From NCBI RefSeq assembly GCF_028583425.1, contig NC_072801.1, positions 8,018,001-8,082,000 of the forward strand: 64,000 bases of DNA, given 5' to 3'. The translations under genes and the position numbers were made by a program. Origin of the DNA: Eublepharis macularius. Taxonomy: Eukaryota; Chordata; Lepidosauria; Squamata; Eublepharidae. Of the stretch, positions 20,996-33,236 are shown in pieces. The notes under the pieces are model-generated. The model ran no database searches. It saw only the letters and a program-made list of their open reading frames with translations, and had not been told where the DNA came from. Position 1 is the stretch's first letter, and every line of letters begins with the position of its first letter.

Positions 20996-22525
20996 TGAGA
21001 ACTAAGCACTAATGTAACCCTTCCTGCCCTCCCTCTCATGATCTGCCTAGGTTCACAGAATCAGCATTGATGTCAGATGGCCACACATGGATTACACAAC
21101 ATGTAGACTAAGCCCTAAATGTAGTCATCCTGCAATCTTTTCTTATGCTCTCCAAGAACCCAAGCTTTAAAACAAGGCAAAGGAACATGGTGCTAGCCCT
21201 CAAGATTTCAAAACTCAGAAATGGACTGACTCAAGTGTTGCCAGGGTCCCCCCTCCTCCTGTTATGGGGCCTGCTATGAACTGTGGCAGTTTCCTGCCTT
21301 GTTGTTTTGAGGCTCCACCAAAGACTCTGTTTAAGGGCAGCATTGCCATGTTTGTTTCCTGTTCTCTCTGCTGTAATGGACTGTGCCACCTATGCCTGTT
21401 TCCTGCCTCCTTGGACACCTACTTCACCTGGGCCCAGAGCCATGCCACTAGCAGCACAGTGTCAGCCAGAGGGAATCTCCACAAGCCTGGCCAGGCACCC
21501 CCTGGTCAGTTCCCGCGGAGAGCCCCTTGCAGGATGGTCACACACAGTGCAGGACACACCACTAGGCAACCCACTAGCCAGCCCTTGAAACATGCCAAGA
21601 GAGAAGACATGTTCCCAGGCAGCAAGGACAGTTTACTCTGAGGCTGCCATTTCGCAAGCCTGTTCCTGTCACGTCCATGGAGCCCAGCCTCGCCCAGCTC
21701 TGCATATCACTGGAAGCCATCCCGGAATGGAAGCTACATGCTGACTGTCCAGAACATCTAATAGATGCATGTCAATACAACCACCACATTCCAGAACTGA
21801 TGCAATCAAGACAACTCCAGCTTCCTGGACGATTCAATCAACCCACCCAGCACTCCCCTCCCCTCCTTTTTCCCGTCTTCCCGAGGTGTCACAATCATAT
21901 ATTCAGATACTAAAGTGGCCCATTAGTGATATAACCTTTGTTTCCCCTTTTGATAACCACATGGAAGGCACTTGCCTCAGGGTATGTTTTTGGGTACTTA
22001 AGCAGGCTTTCCCTGCCATGAGGTGCACGCGCCGTTCCTATCTTGAACCCCGACAGTCACTCTGTGTGTCTAGTGCAGGCATTGCATATCGCCTCGCTTC
22101 GCTGCTACGTCTTTGTTCCTCGCCGTGACCAGATCTCAAGTGGGTCTCCTACTCATGCAAACGGCTCTATTTTTCCTACTCTTTATTTAAGAAATGTACC
22201 TTGCTTGTGTGTGTTATTGTAGGTGTACGCAACACTAGTAGTAAACATGTTTTAAACTTATTAGTCTTTGCCTCTTTATTGCACGAGTAATCTGGAAGAC
22301 GGACTCTGGTATAGCTGGTTAAGATCCACACTAATTTAACCCAGACTGCATGCTAATTTCCCCATAAATAGCAGTTCTGGTAACACAAGCACTAAAGCAA
22401 AAAAGACAAGATAACCAATAAAAATCAGCAGGCATGCTTTGTAATTCCTGTGCATACACTGGAGCTACTGGTTGGGAGTAGCAATTTTACATGACATGCC
22501 ACAGTTGAATTGTTTCTAAACCCCG

Positions 22526-22529
<4 letters not shown>
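20996..22529. other. Unassigned region, part possibly LTR-like
   Basis: There is no gene with recognisable domains. From about 21890 to 22360 the sequence has a TTTATTTAAG box, a C-rich stretch and a later CTTTATTG motif, which could be the promoter and R region of a solo LTR. I could not find matching terminal dinucleotides with a target duplication, so this is only a suspicion. Confidence 0.25.

Positions 22530-22571
<42 letters not shown>
22530..22571. repeat. (GA)n microsatellite
   Basis: A continuous GA run of about 42 bp. Confidence 0.95.
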
Positions 22572-24108
22572 GTTTGGCATCCAAACAACTTTGGATATAA
22601 TTTTCAGCATTTAGCCAGGAGTAGCTGCTGAGAGCTGCATGTGATATGTGAACTATATAACACAAATTATCTAATCTTCCCATTATTGTTGCATGATCAA
22701 CAGATCTGATTTGCTCAGCGTATCCTTGTCTATGTTTATTTCAAAACTTAAAGCAGAAGTGACAGGGTTTTTTGCAGAAAGAGAGAAAAGAAGATCTCTA
22801 ATAAGCAGCAATGTGATTGCAATGACAGCAAATTCTGGGTTGGATCTGAAGGCCATGCTGATATCCTTTATCTCCACGATATTGAAACGATCAAAGTCTG
22901 CCTCTTTATCAGCTCAGAGGTTCAAGATCATCACAGCTGAGCTGAGTCAGCTTCATATTCACATAATGCAGAGGGGAGCACAAGTTCCCTGAATCAGATA
23001 ACAGTGGGGTTTCAGGAGGAGAAGGGGGAAACATGAAAGGAATAACTCCCTAATCCATATTGCAACTACTGTGGGAAAGAGAGAGGGGTATGTAGCAAGC
23101 TACAATACTGCAAGTGTGGATCTCCAGACAGAGTGCAGCCTGGCAACTGCTTGCTACACTTAAATTGCTTGCTACACTTAGTGCAACGGTCTTCTCAAAG
23201 GAAAGGGGTAGATGCCTTGCCCATGACACTTCCCATACCCCTCATAGCATGCTATGGTGCAAAACCAGGAGAATAGCAAGCAGACATTCCCCTAACTGTA
23301 CAAATACTGCAAATTGCCCACACGGCATCAAAAATTTATTCATTCCAGCTTCCCAGCCTGATTTCCAAGCCCCATAATCAACTGCAATATGTAGCCAGTC
23401 ATTTGGCCAGCAGGCAGCTGATATTTCTATGTGGGAAGATGAAGAAAAAAAGAAGATTGCACTGTTTACCTAGTGTGAACTGCCAATTTGATAATCAAAT
23501 ATATAGATCATAATGATGTGTGCTTGCCACTAGTAGGGCTGGAGAAGGTGATATTAAACTGTCCAACTGCTGCCTTAAGGCTCTGTATTACTTTAGATAA
23601 TTGCCTGCAGCAATGAACGGACATTCTGTTGAGTAAGAAGACTTGGTGCTCAATGCAGATCTGGAATTATGCTCTCCTACATCGTGGCCTGAAACTCAGT
23701 CTTGGGAATTTTTCATCCAAGTTCAGGGATATTGAGAACTCTAAGAAGCACCCTTCCTTCTCTTCAGAGATCTCCATAGAGATCTAGTCCAGCATTATCA
23801 TTGCAATCCTAAACAGAATTTAGTCTAAGTTCATTGAAATCAATGGTCTTAGACTGGAGTAACTCTACTAAGGATTACTCTACTAAGGACTGTATGTTTT
23901 CCAAAATGGCCAGTTTGGAAACTTTAGAGAAAAACAAGTTGCTGGATTACATGGACTATTGGCCTTATGCTGTTAGGTTATATTATCCTAAGATAATGCA
24001 AAAGAAGCACCTACAGGAATCCAGCAATGTGTTCCATCTTAGATTATGTTGTTTCCTCCTCAAGCATCTGATGTCTCTTGATACCCAACCTTCTCTGCTT
24101 CACCGTTC
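22572..24108. other. Unassigned unique-looking sequence
   Basis: I recognise no gene or transposon ends. An open frame at 22693-22992 has no recognisable domain and an equally plausible open frame on the other strand, so it is not called. Confidence 0.4.
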
Positions 24109-24111
24109 TCA

Positions 24112-24453
24112 GAGCTAAACTATATAAGATGTCCAACACATGTCAGTTTCCCGCAAGTTTACCTGGGAAGTGTAGTTGGGCCAGCAGCAGCAGGGCCAAA
24201 AGGATGGGAGGGAGGGAGTCAGTGAGGGGAGCCCAAAGCTGACAGGTGGCTAGAAGTGGCAGAAGGAGCTGCTGAGGTCACTTCCATTGCAGCTGCTAGA
24301 CGCAACCATTCCTTCCTGCCTGTCAGCTTTGGGCTCCCCTCACTGACTCTTTCTCTCCCTTCCTTCTGGCCCTGCTGCTGCTGGCCTGACTACGCTTCCC
24401 AGGTAAACTTGCAGGAACCCGTCATGTGTCAGGTGTCTCATGTAGTTTAGCTC
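24112..24453. mobile_element. MITE with ~130-bp inverted repeats, TCA duplication
   Basis: The left end GAGCTAAACTA and right end TAGTTTAGCTC are inverted. Inverted similarity continues inward through AAGTTTACCTGGGAAG and GGCTCCC-type sequence, about 130 bp per arm. TCA precedes (24109-24111) and follows (24454-24456) the element. A 3-bp T-N-A duplication suggests the PIF/Harbinger group; the superfamily call is inference. Confidence 0.7.
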
Positions 24454-24456
24454 TCA

Positions 24457-25366
24457 GAAACAGTGGTAGTCATGATTACTCATGTTAGCAAACTCACCAG
24501 TGTCATTAGAGAGTAAGGGTTTGGACCGGAGCACTACATTGTTTTTGAGCTGATCTCCTTCAAGGAGGCATCAGTGTTTTAGTCTTTGATCGGTGACCAA
24601 CTGAAGCACAATTTGGAGCCCAGCTGCTCTGTGATCAGTCCTCAGTACCATCATCATTTTTTTTTCTGATGCCTGATCTTTGAATTACCAAAATGTTCCT
24701 CCTTTCTTATAGATAATTGCACCTGGGATTTAGGGTACACCCCACTGTCCTGCTTTTCCACTTGGATCTCTGTGCTTCATAGGTCTTGGTCTTGAACAAG
24801 AGATACTACAATGGATAAACAGATGCAATCACCTTCCATCCCACTTGCTGGTACTGTGTATAAGCACCACACCCATATCCACCTGCAAGACAGCCCCATC
24901 AAGGTTCTTGTTGTCTTCTAAATTGGTTATCCAATGTTTCCAAGATACCATAGCCTCCTTTAGAGGAGCAAGCCTAAGCTGGTCTACTCAGCAGTAAGTC
25001 CCATTTTAATAAGTGGGGTTTCCTTCTAGGAAAAGTGTTCTTAGGATTGCAGCCAAAGTCTCAAAACTAAACTTTAACATGGACCTACGTGCCATGTTCT
25101 GAGAGCAAGCACACAGAGATTATTGGAAGTTAAACTCTATAAAATGATGGAATCCTTATTCTCAGGAAGCTCAACAAATAATATCTCCATTCAGATAGAA
25201 TGTACATTTGTCATTCATGAGTGACTTTCCAGTGAGCAGAAAAATGTAAAAGACCAGATGGTTTACTTTTGAACAAAAAGGGAATGGCTTCTAAACTCCA
25301 AACAATATCACAAGCTATGAGCAGACAATGAGAAGAGCTTGATTCAGAACCTCAGACTGACTTTCT
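24457..25366. other. Unassigned
   Basis: No gene, transposon terminus or simple repeat of note. Confidence 0.4.
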
Positions 25367-25857
25367 AGAATCATAGAATCATAGAATCATAGAATCATAG
25401 AGTTGGAAGGGGCCATACAGGCCATCTAGTCCAACCCCCTGCCCAGTGCAGGATCAGCCTAAAGCATCTCTGACAAGTATTCATCCAGCCTCTTCTTGAA
25501 AACTACCAGTGAAGGGGAGCTCACCACCTCCCTAGGCAGCTGATTCCACTTTTGAACTACTCTGACCATGAAAAAGTTTTTCCTAATATCCAGCCGATAC
25601 CTTTGTGCATGTAGTTTTAGCCCATTGCTTCGGGTCCTACCCTCTGCTGCCAACTGGAACAGCTCTTTGCCCTCCTCCAAATGACAGCCTTTCAAATATT
25701 TAAAGAGAGCAATCATGTCCCCCCTCAATCTCCTCTTCTCCAAACTAAACATTCCCAAGGCCCTCAGCCTTTCCTCGTAGGGCTCAGTCTCCAGACCCCT
25801 GATCATCCTCGTCGCTCTCCTCTGCACCCTCTCAATTTTGTCCACATCCTTTTTGAA
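25367..25857 (-). pseudogene. CR1 LINE 3' end with C-terminal ORF2 fragment
   Basis: Codons 25459-25845 encode the C-terminal 128 aa of CR1 ORF2: DKIERVQRRATRMI, RGDMIALFKYLKGCH, and FKKRLDEYLSEML followed by the natural stop. Downstream on the minus strand is the short CR1 3' UTR ending in four copies of an ATTCTATG-type tail (25367-25400). The 5' part is truncated at about 25857. The sequence is almost identical to 35120-35632. Confidence 0.9.
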
Positions 25858-25868
25858 GTGAGGATGAT

Positions 25869-25869
25869 A

Positions 25870-25919
<50 letters not shown>
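25869..25919. repeat. (ATT)n microsatellite
   Basis: A continuous ATT run of about 50 bp between the CR1 and the SINE. Confidence 0.95.
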
Positions 25920-25978
25920 TAACATTATTTTTTCCCCTTTGAGAGGGGAGGGAAAAATTCAGGCCCCTGGATCTATTT

Positions 25979-26240
25979 TAATAATAATAATGTTTGATTT
26001 ATATACCTCCCTTCAGGATGACTTAACACCCAATCAGAGCGGTTTACAAAGTATGCTGTTATTATCCCCACAACAAAACACCCTGAGAGGTGGGTGGGGC
26101 TGAGAGATCTAGAAGCTGTGACTGACCCAAGGTCACCCGGCTGGCTTCAAGTGAAGGAGTGAGGAATCAAACCTGGTTCTCCAGATTAGAGTTCTCCAGA
26201 TTAGAGTCCTGTGCTCTTAACCACTACACCAAAATGGCTC
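25979..26240 (-). mobile_element. tRNA-derived SINE
   Basis: On the minus strand, TTTTGGTGTAGTGGTTAAGA at the head is an A-box region and GGTTTGATTCC a B box. The body includes GGGTGACCTTGGGTCAGTCA, and the 3' tail is (ATT)n at 25979-25992. A 15-bp stretch (AGATTAGAGT...) is duplicated near the B box. Confidence 0.8.
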
Positions 26241-26438
26241 TTTTTTCCAAGTATGTTCAAAAATCTGGACCAAAAAAATTTAATTTCTCTGCTACAGTTG
26301 ACATACAAATTCAGCGACATCATATATTGTCAAGCGATGTCCTGTGATCCAGTATTCCTAAGAATAGTCCAAGAAGAGTAGCTTCTTTCATTTTTTAAAT
26401 TTTCTTGATAGTGTCATGTGTAAACTCAAGCTAATAAA

Positions 26439-26671
26439 TGGTTGTTGTGGGTTTTCCGGGCTGTATTGCCACGGTCCTGGCATTGTCGTTCCTGACGTTT
26501 CGCCAGCAGCTGTGGCTGGCATCTTCAGAGGTGTAGCACCGAAAGACAGGGATCTCTCAGTGTCAAACTGTGGAGGAGATGTTTGCAGGTGATTTATATC
26601 TACTCAGAAAGGTGGGTTGGGTTGTGTCATCCTGTAAGGGTTCTCCGGCCATGAAAGCCTTCGACAATATA
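26439..26671 (-). mobile_element. PLE-1 insertion with 13-bp target duplication
   Basis: TCAAGCTAATAAA at 26426-26438 and 26672-26684 flanks a 233-bp insertion. The body is the PLE-1 3' region on the minus strand, stopping at GGTTGTTGTG on its 3' side. On the other side, a 31-nt piece of the element's terminus (TTCTCCGGCC...CGACAATATA) is attached in inverted orientation. Confidence 0.85.
26477..26543 (-). ncRNA. Hammerhead ribozyme of PLE-1
   Basis: The core is at 26494-26528 with CTGAAGA, an intact seven-pair helix II, GAAAC and GTC. Helix I inner pairs CCT/AGG are kept; the outer strand has a CGGTG-type change that still allows partial pairing. Confidence 0.72.
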
Positions 26672-26684
26672 TCAAGCTAATAAA

Positions 26685-28124
26685 ATTAATATTTTAAAAA
26701 ATACTTCATCATGATTTGGCCAATCAGTTATCAAATCCTCTTGACCGTTCAAATAGCCAATGTTATTTTTTTGCTCATCATAGCCATATCATACTTTTCC
26801 ATTGTAACACCTTCAAAAAAGTTTATTACACTGCTTTAAAAATTCAATACTATTTTCCCCCTCTCCTATCATCCCCATCATATTCATATTCATTGTTCAA
26901 TGAATGCTTTAACCTTTTTCCTCCCAGGTATGTCTTAGTGTCCCAAGTCAGGTGCAAGTCTGCCTCCATTGTAGGAATGGCAGCTACTAACTGTCTCTCT
27001 TAGTCCTAATCCATTAAAATATTTCTATCACATACCCCCCTCCCCGAAGCATCACCCATCTCCAACCCTTATCAAAATCTAACTTAATTTTCTTTCTGAC
27101 ATATTCACAGTGTGGGAAATGGATTTAATGAAAGAGATTTTATGTACCCTATGTGCCTCCTGTCACTGTTATGCACCTTTACTATTCTCTGGAGCCAATG
27201 TAGTATTTGTAACACAACTTGTAAGAAAATGAAACTTGAAACAAAAGATCAAAGCAGAATGTATGTTACACATGTAAATCACTGCGAGATGTAAGATCAG
27301 AAGTACTGTGAAGCTTGTTACCAGGTAGATTATGCTCAATAAGTTTAATAAGCACCTGCTTGTTTCCTGACACCTGTTTCTTACTTGATACAGAAACCCC
27401 TTTGTGAAACTGTCCATGCAAAATGTTGCAATAGCAGCCTGCTAGATTAGCAAAACCTCTCAAGGCTGCGAAGAGAAGCCACAAAGCAGAGAAGGGGGAC
27501 TGAATGTAACTATAAGCACATTCCAAGGAAAGCAAAGCGCTTCTCTCCCACAGAACCCAGAGAAATATTCTCTGCCTGAAGCCCCCACAAGGTTGTCAGA
27601 AGCGACATTGGGGTGCCTCTATTAAATGTTACATAGACCAAAGGAATGGGCATGAATGAGAAGGCTATGAAAGAGATGTGTGAGAAAGGAAGGAAGATGT
27701 TCCTTCCAGAGATAAAACCAAGGACAGATAAAATAAAGAAATAGCGATCTTGTAATGCTGTAACTATGCTGTTGACCTAAGTTGTTTCTTCCAATCAGAA
27801 TACCCTTAGACACTTGTATCATGAGAGGTGGTCGCCCACTTAAGCCAATGGGGGCCACTGAGTTTTCTGAGCCAACAGAATAACAAATATTATAATTAAC
27901 CAGAAGGTAGTAATTGCTTTGTACTGCTATTGTAGCTTTGATTAGCATTAGGTGCGGGGTACCCTGTGCTCTTTGTGTAACCACCGTTCCTCCATTGTTT
28001 AATAAACGGTTATAGATTGCTTCATCTGCAGGACTCCGCATCTGTCTCTTATTATGATTGGCTGAAGGGACATTCAGAACACCAGTTCTGTCCAGCAATA
28101 GAATGCAGCATGATGATCCAGTTA
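26685..28124. other. Unassigned; 27627-28110 may be a solo LTR
   Basis: The right part reads like a retroviral-type LTR on the + strand: an AATAAA at about 28003, then a short GC-containing segment with GACTCCGCATCTGTC, ending near CCAGCA. I could not define the left boundary or a target duplication. Open frames here have no recognisable domain. Confidence 0.3.
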
Positions 28125-28125
28125 T

Positions 28126-28345
28126 CTAGAGTCACAGAATCATAGGGTTGAAAGGGACCACTAGGGTCATCTAGTCCAACCCCTTGCACAATGCAGGAAA
28201 TTCACAACTACCTCCCCACCACACACACCTCCAGTGACTCCTGCCAAACAGGCCTCGGGAAAATTACTACCTGACCCCAAGTGGCAATCTGCATTACCCT
28301 GAGCATATAAGAAGGGGCCATGAAAACTAAGCACTATCAGAGAGA
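28126..28345 (-). mobile_element. CR1 3'-end remnant
   Basis: CAGAATCATAGGGTTG followed by GGTCATCTAGTCCAACCCC, and further on TTACCCTGAGCATATAAGAA, match the remnant at 20735-20995. Confidence 0.7.
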
Positions 28346-29399
28346 CACAGCTCACTAGTTACTGTTTAAGTCCAGTTTCCTCTCCCATGCACAAAGCCCT
28401 ATGTGTTTTTGGATAGATTTCCAAGGCATCTTCCAACATCTCACACTGATTTAGATTCCCCATGACCACCATCATCAAATTAGAACCGGAAACCTGTTTT
28501 AAGATTTACAATTCTAATATTTAAAGAGAGGGAGAAAAAAAGAGGAGGGAGTTATGGAAGGTGCAGAGAGTTAGATTATGTTCAAAAGGAATCCATCACA
28601 TTTATGAAATCTGGAAATGGGTAGCAATTTGGAAAAAGAGCATTAAAGCAACCATACCTCTCACAACTAGGGAGCCTTCAAATTAGTGGGACTTGGTGGT
28701 GGTTAGTATGCTCTTGCAATGTGCAAACCTTGGCAGAGTATAAAGAATTTTTAAAGACTGATTATACATGCTTTTTTATTGGTGCCATGTCTGTAATATT
28801 TGTTTGTCCCCAGCTGGTGCCACAGTAGGTGATATAAAAAGAGGTATGAATAATTTATACAAGAGCTCCATAGCCATCAAAGGACATTGCTCTGATGATG
28901 TAGGATGCATGAAGGCCTTGGATAATGGATTAGAGTCAGAGACATTAAAGGGATACATTTGGAGAAGGGGGTGGATTTTTATTTTATAAAAAGATAGGTC
29001 TTTTTCATATCCAGGAATTTCAGTAGATTTAGGGGGGAAGGGGGATTCTCTCACCCTGTGCAAATAGAGAATAGTTTTCAAAAGAATGTTTTGAAAGGGG
29101 TTCCAATTTTTTGAGTTCCCAAGGAAGAAAGATGGGTGACAATCTAAAGCACCATCTTGCCTGCCCCCTGGGTGTGCTTCAGAAACACCAATTGGTTCCA
29201 ATCACAAGCACAAAATTTGTAAGCAAAAAAACTTAGGAGACTGTTGGGTTAAATCTGATCACCCACTTCCTCTAAGTTAGGAGCCTTGCAATGGAAGCAG
29301 CAGCTTTGCTGGAGCAGAGGAAGGATTGCTCTTCATTCCAGTGGCAAAGAGCTCCCTTCCCCAAGAGCAAGGCTCTTTATCCATCAGGAAAGAGTGGCA
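28346..29399. other. Unassigned
   Basis: No gene or terminal repeat recognised. Confidence 0.35.
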
Positions 29400-29507
29400 G
29401 GATATAATCCACCAAGATGCCAACTTTGCTCCCATTTAGATTTGAGCAACACCACCAATGGATGCAACAACATCAGCCATACCATTTCAGATTAATACTC
29501 CTGTTCA

Positions 29508-29802
29508 ACCTCCAATCTGATTTATGCCATCACATGTCACCAATGCCCTTCCACTCTCTCCATTGGACAAACTGGCCGGTCCCTTCAACAAAGAATTAAC
29601 GGACATAAATCTGACATCAGAAACCACAACATTCAAAAAACAGTGGGGGAACACTTTAGCCATCCAGGACATTCAGTTGCTGACCTAAAAGTAGCAGTTC
29701 TTCCGCAGAGGAATTTCAAACGGAGGTTAGAAAGAGAGACTGCTGATTTACAACTAATAATGAAGCTCAAGGCAAATGCATCCACCTCGATTGAATCGAG
29801 AC
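29508..29802 (+). pseudogene. GIY-YIG endonuclease fragment of PLE-2
   Basis: About 98 codons without a stop. LIYAI corresponds to the GIY half, SIGQTGRSLQQRINGHKSDI to the YIG half with the conserved Arg, and GEHFSHPGHSVADL to the following conserved His/Glu region. The first Gly and the Tyr of YIG are changed, so the copy is probably inactive. In Penelope-like elements this domain follows the reverse transcriptase and nicks the target. The frame is cut at 29802 by the hAT insertion. Confidence 0.75.
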
Positions 29803-30369
29803 TAGACATGGGCACGAACTGCATCACGAATGTGAAAAACCCACGAACCGCACCATCATCCGTTCACAATCCGGTAGTTCGTGAGCGTCCACGGCCAACG
29901 AACCAGTGTTCATAAGAGGCCCGGTTCGTTGCGTTCTTCCGCAGTTTGTGAAGCCAGACAGTCAGGCACCATCAATCAATTCCCTTGGAAACGGAGCCGG
30001 GAGAATGCCTGAACTCTGTCTGCACTCCTTCTGTCGCCCTGGAAACCCGAATCAAAGCCCATCTTACCTTGATCGGCAGGTCTTCCTTCCAACCATGCAG
30101 CTGCAAAGTGGTTACAACTTGGGAGAAGACACCCGGGGGAGGGAGGGGGTGTTCTGTAGCCATGGGCACTCCAGTCTCATCCCTGCACTCCAATCTCATC
30201 CCTGCAAGCTCCATGGGCACTCAAATCTCATCCCTGTGTTGGTCTATGAGACCTGTGCTCCCAGGCTGGGTTTCACTTTCAGCGAGCAGTAGAGTGTGAC
30301 AGAGCTGTTGCTTGCTACTTGCTAGCCTTTGGGGAGAGAGACAGAGAGAGTATAATGGATTTTTGGGAT

Positions 30370-31120
30370 AGGGATCTATCTCCTCTGGTTCCAAGGCTGC
30401 TGCCAGGCCCTGGGGCCAAGCTCAGTGGGCACCTTGGCTGAGGGCTCATATTATTATCAGTGCCTGATCTGGTCAGGTTTCTGGGAGTGCTGGGCTAGGT
30501 ATCTAACCCCTCCCTCTGGTTCCAGGGCTGGTGCCAGGCCCTGGGGCCAAGCTCAGTGGGCACCTTGGCTGAGGGCTCATATTATTATCAGTGCCTGATC
30601 TGGTGGTCAGGCTTGTAAGTGTGGGCAAGGGCTCTAGCCGCAGCCTCCAGTTCCAGGGCTGCTGCCAGGCCCTGGGGCCAAGATCAGTGGGCACCTCGGC
30701 TGAGGGCTCACATTATTATCACTGCCTGATCTGGTCAGGTCTCTGGAAGTGGTGGGCTAGGGCTCTACCCCCTCCCTCTGGTTCCAGGGCTGTTGTCAGG
30801 CCCTGGGGCCAAGCTCAGTGGGCACCTGGGCTGAGGGCTTACAGTATTATTAGAGCCTGATCTGGTCAGGTCTGTGGGAGTGGTGAGCTAGGGCTCTGGT
30901 GCCTCCCTCCCTCTGGTGCCAGGGCTGCTGCCAGGCCAAGCTCAGTGGGCACCTCAGCTGAGGGCTCACACAGTATTATTAGTGCCTGATCAGGTCAGAT
31001 CTGTGGGAGTGGTGGGCTAGGGCTCTGGTGCCTCCCTCCCTCTGGTGCCAGGGCTGCTGCCTGGCTCTAGGGCCAAGCTTGGTGGGCACCGTGGCTGACG
31101 GCTCACAGAGTCATCTCCTT
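30370..31120. repeat. Six ~131-bp tandem units in hAT copy A
   Basis: The anchor AGCTCAGTGGGCACC recurs at 30419, 30550, 30681, 30812, 30939 and 31076. Each unit includes GCTGCCAGGCCCTGGGGCC and TATTATTA(T/G) followed by CCTGATCTGGTCAGG. The same units, inverted, lie at 60790-61560 in copy B. Confidence 0.92.
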
Positions 31121-31153
31121 TTCTGTCCTTCTTAATTCTAGTTTGGTGGCACA

Positions 31154-32110
31154 ATGCATCTTCCTGTTGTGTTGACTGCCAAGGGTAGTCGTGGGGTGAA
31201 GTGCAATGGCAGTCCTCCTAGTTTACTTGTGGAAAGCAGTAGTAGGTGTGGCTCAGGAGCAGCAGAGAGTCCTCCCACTCCCCCAAATGCACCTGTGTGG
31301 GCTGTGGAGGAGGCCAAAGAGGTCTTTCCACAGGGGGGAGAGAATCTCTCTCAACATTTTGAGGAAGGGGTGGGTGACGGATCCCTGGAGGAATGGTTTG
31401 TGTTTTATGAAACATCCCTCCCGTCCCCATCCCAAACTCTCAGTGGTGTCCCCGCCTGCAGTCCACCCCTCACTCCGTCATCCGTGGCCAGCTCCGCAGC
31501 GCAGCCTGGAACTGTTCATCCCCCTTCCCCGGGACAGTTAGCAGTCCACGTTTCAACGCCTCCGTATGGAGGCACTTTCAGGCCCTTCCTAATGACCCCT
31601 GTGTGGTGCGGTGCCATACCTGTGATGTCCTGGTGCGCAGGGGTAAAAACCCAAAGCACCTGTCTTCAATGGTCCTGACTTGGCACCTGAAGACGCACTA
31701 CCCAAGCCTGTCTCCCTCCTCGCCCAGTGAAACATCCATTGGGGGGAGAATGGATGTTTCACTGAGCGGGGATCAGTGGAAGGGTCACTTTGCCCTGAGG
31801 GTGATGCTGGTGGGAGCAGAGCACTCCGGTGGGGTCTGGGACAGTGCCGCTTAGAACGGCGAGGTTGAGGGCTCAGGAGGCGGGCCTTCACAACTTGGAA
31901 GAGACGATTGCCCTATATGGCTTGCCCATATCCATTGTGGAGTGTGTTGGCTTCAGCAGGCTACTAAAACATTTTGCCCCTTGGTTCTCCATGCTGTCGC
32001 CATGCACCCTTGCCCGTCAAGTCCTGTGGGTATCTCGAATGAGGGCTGGTACATTTGGGTCAGGTTTAGCCAGGCCTACTCCCACTGCTAACAGGCTTCT
32101 GAGACCTTGA
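31154..32110 (+). pseudogene. Truncated hAT transposase N-terminus with BED zinc finger
   Basis: The first frame (31154 to about 31540) gives a Ser/Pro/Glu-rich N-terminus. A frameshift leads to the BED finger at about 31555-31710: VWRHF, VRCHTCD and WHLKTHYP, forming C-x2-C and H-x3-H. A third frame (31829-32110) has GLPISIVECVGFSRLLKHF, matching the start of the hAT transposase body. Nothing of the catalytic core follows. The same three parts in the same order occur in copy B. Confidence 0.75.
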
Positions 32111-33236
32111 TAGGCCTTCCTGGCACAGCCAGATCATCATGACACCTCCTTTCTGCAAAGGCAGGAAAGTGGGTGATGCTGGCACAGCCTCCTTTGAGCT
32201 GTTGCACATGTAGTTGAGCTGCACGGTGCCCCTATTCATTGCAAATGCTGTGCCCTCTGAGCAGGGGGGAATGGGTCCCTCGACTCATGTCCTTCCTGCA
32301 AAGGCAGGAAGGTGGCCGATGTCAGCTGCTGCTGCTGCTGCTGTCCCATTTCTGTCTCTCCCTCCCTGGAACCACTCTGACCCATCCAAGCAATGTCTCC
32401 TGTCCTGCCCATCCCCTTCTTTCCGCAAAGGCAGGATGGCAGGTCGTGTCAGCCGCTGCTTCATGAGGGACTATCCTGTTATTGCTCCCTCCTTGGTCAT
32501 GAGGGACAGCTCAGCTGTGATTGTGCAGCCAATTGTATTGTATAGGGATACAGCATGGTTGCACAGCATGGCGGCTCCCCTGTCAACGGACTGACTGGAC
32601 CCCTTTCAGATGGGTGGGAATGTGTCCTTTCTGCAACTCCCATCCTTTCTGCAAAGGCAGGAAGGTGGGTGATGCTGGCTGCCACCAGAGAAATCCTCGA
32701 GGGGACCCTCGGGTGAGGCCCTGCGGTTGCTGGGGGATGTTGCCATTTCCCCTCCAAATGACATGCGAACACTACAAATAGATACAGAGTCAGACAGAAC
32801 AAGATAGCCAGATAGATAGAAAGATGGATTGAAAAACAAGAACATTAGGAAAAGATTGATATACAAGCATACATATAGATGAAGATAGAGAAAGGTATGT
32901 AGAAAACGATTTAGAAAGAGTGAAAAATACAGCTAGAGATAGAAAGAAAAAGGAAAGGACAGATATACATAGAAAGATATAGATTCAGATAGATAGTAGT
33001 GGAAACACATAGAAAGAAACAGATAGAGATAGAAAGTTAAAAATAGACAGTGAGAGAGAGATACAGAGAAACAGAAAAGGGTACACAGATATCAACTTTT
33101 CTAGATCTAGAAACAATGCGAATGCAACAAAGAGATAATGAATTGAACAGAACACAACACATACATAGAAAAAAGGATTGAAAAGTAAAACTGGAGAAAG
33201 ATAAAAACATTAGAGAATGTAAGGTACATACAGTAG
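32111..33236. other. Hairpin-motif repeats, then GATA/A-rich tract in hAT copy A
   Basis: Between 32140 and 32670 a CTTTCTGCAAAGGCAGGAAG-like motif recurs four times (near 32150, 32288, 32408 and 32638) with spacings of 120-230 bp. It can fold on itself. From 32780 to 33230 the sequence is a degenerate AGATAGAAAGATA-type tract that resumes at 35713 after the CR1 insertion. Confidence 0.6.

Noticed and set aside
22683..22992. Overlapping open frames on both strands
   Set aside because: No domain, no splice context, and both strands are equally open.
25979..26240. tRNA gene from the A-box and B-box motifs
   Set aside because: The cloverleaf is not complete and the sequence continues into a SINE body and tail.
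27290..28110. Solo retroviral LTR as a firm call
   Set aside because: A polyadenylation-like motif is present, but I found no matching termini or target duplication.
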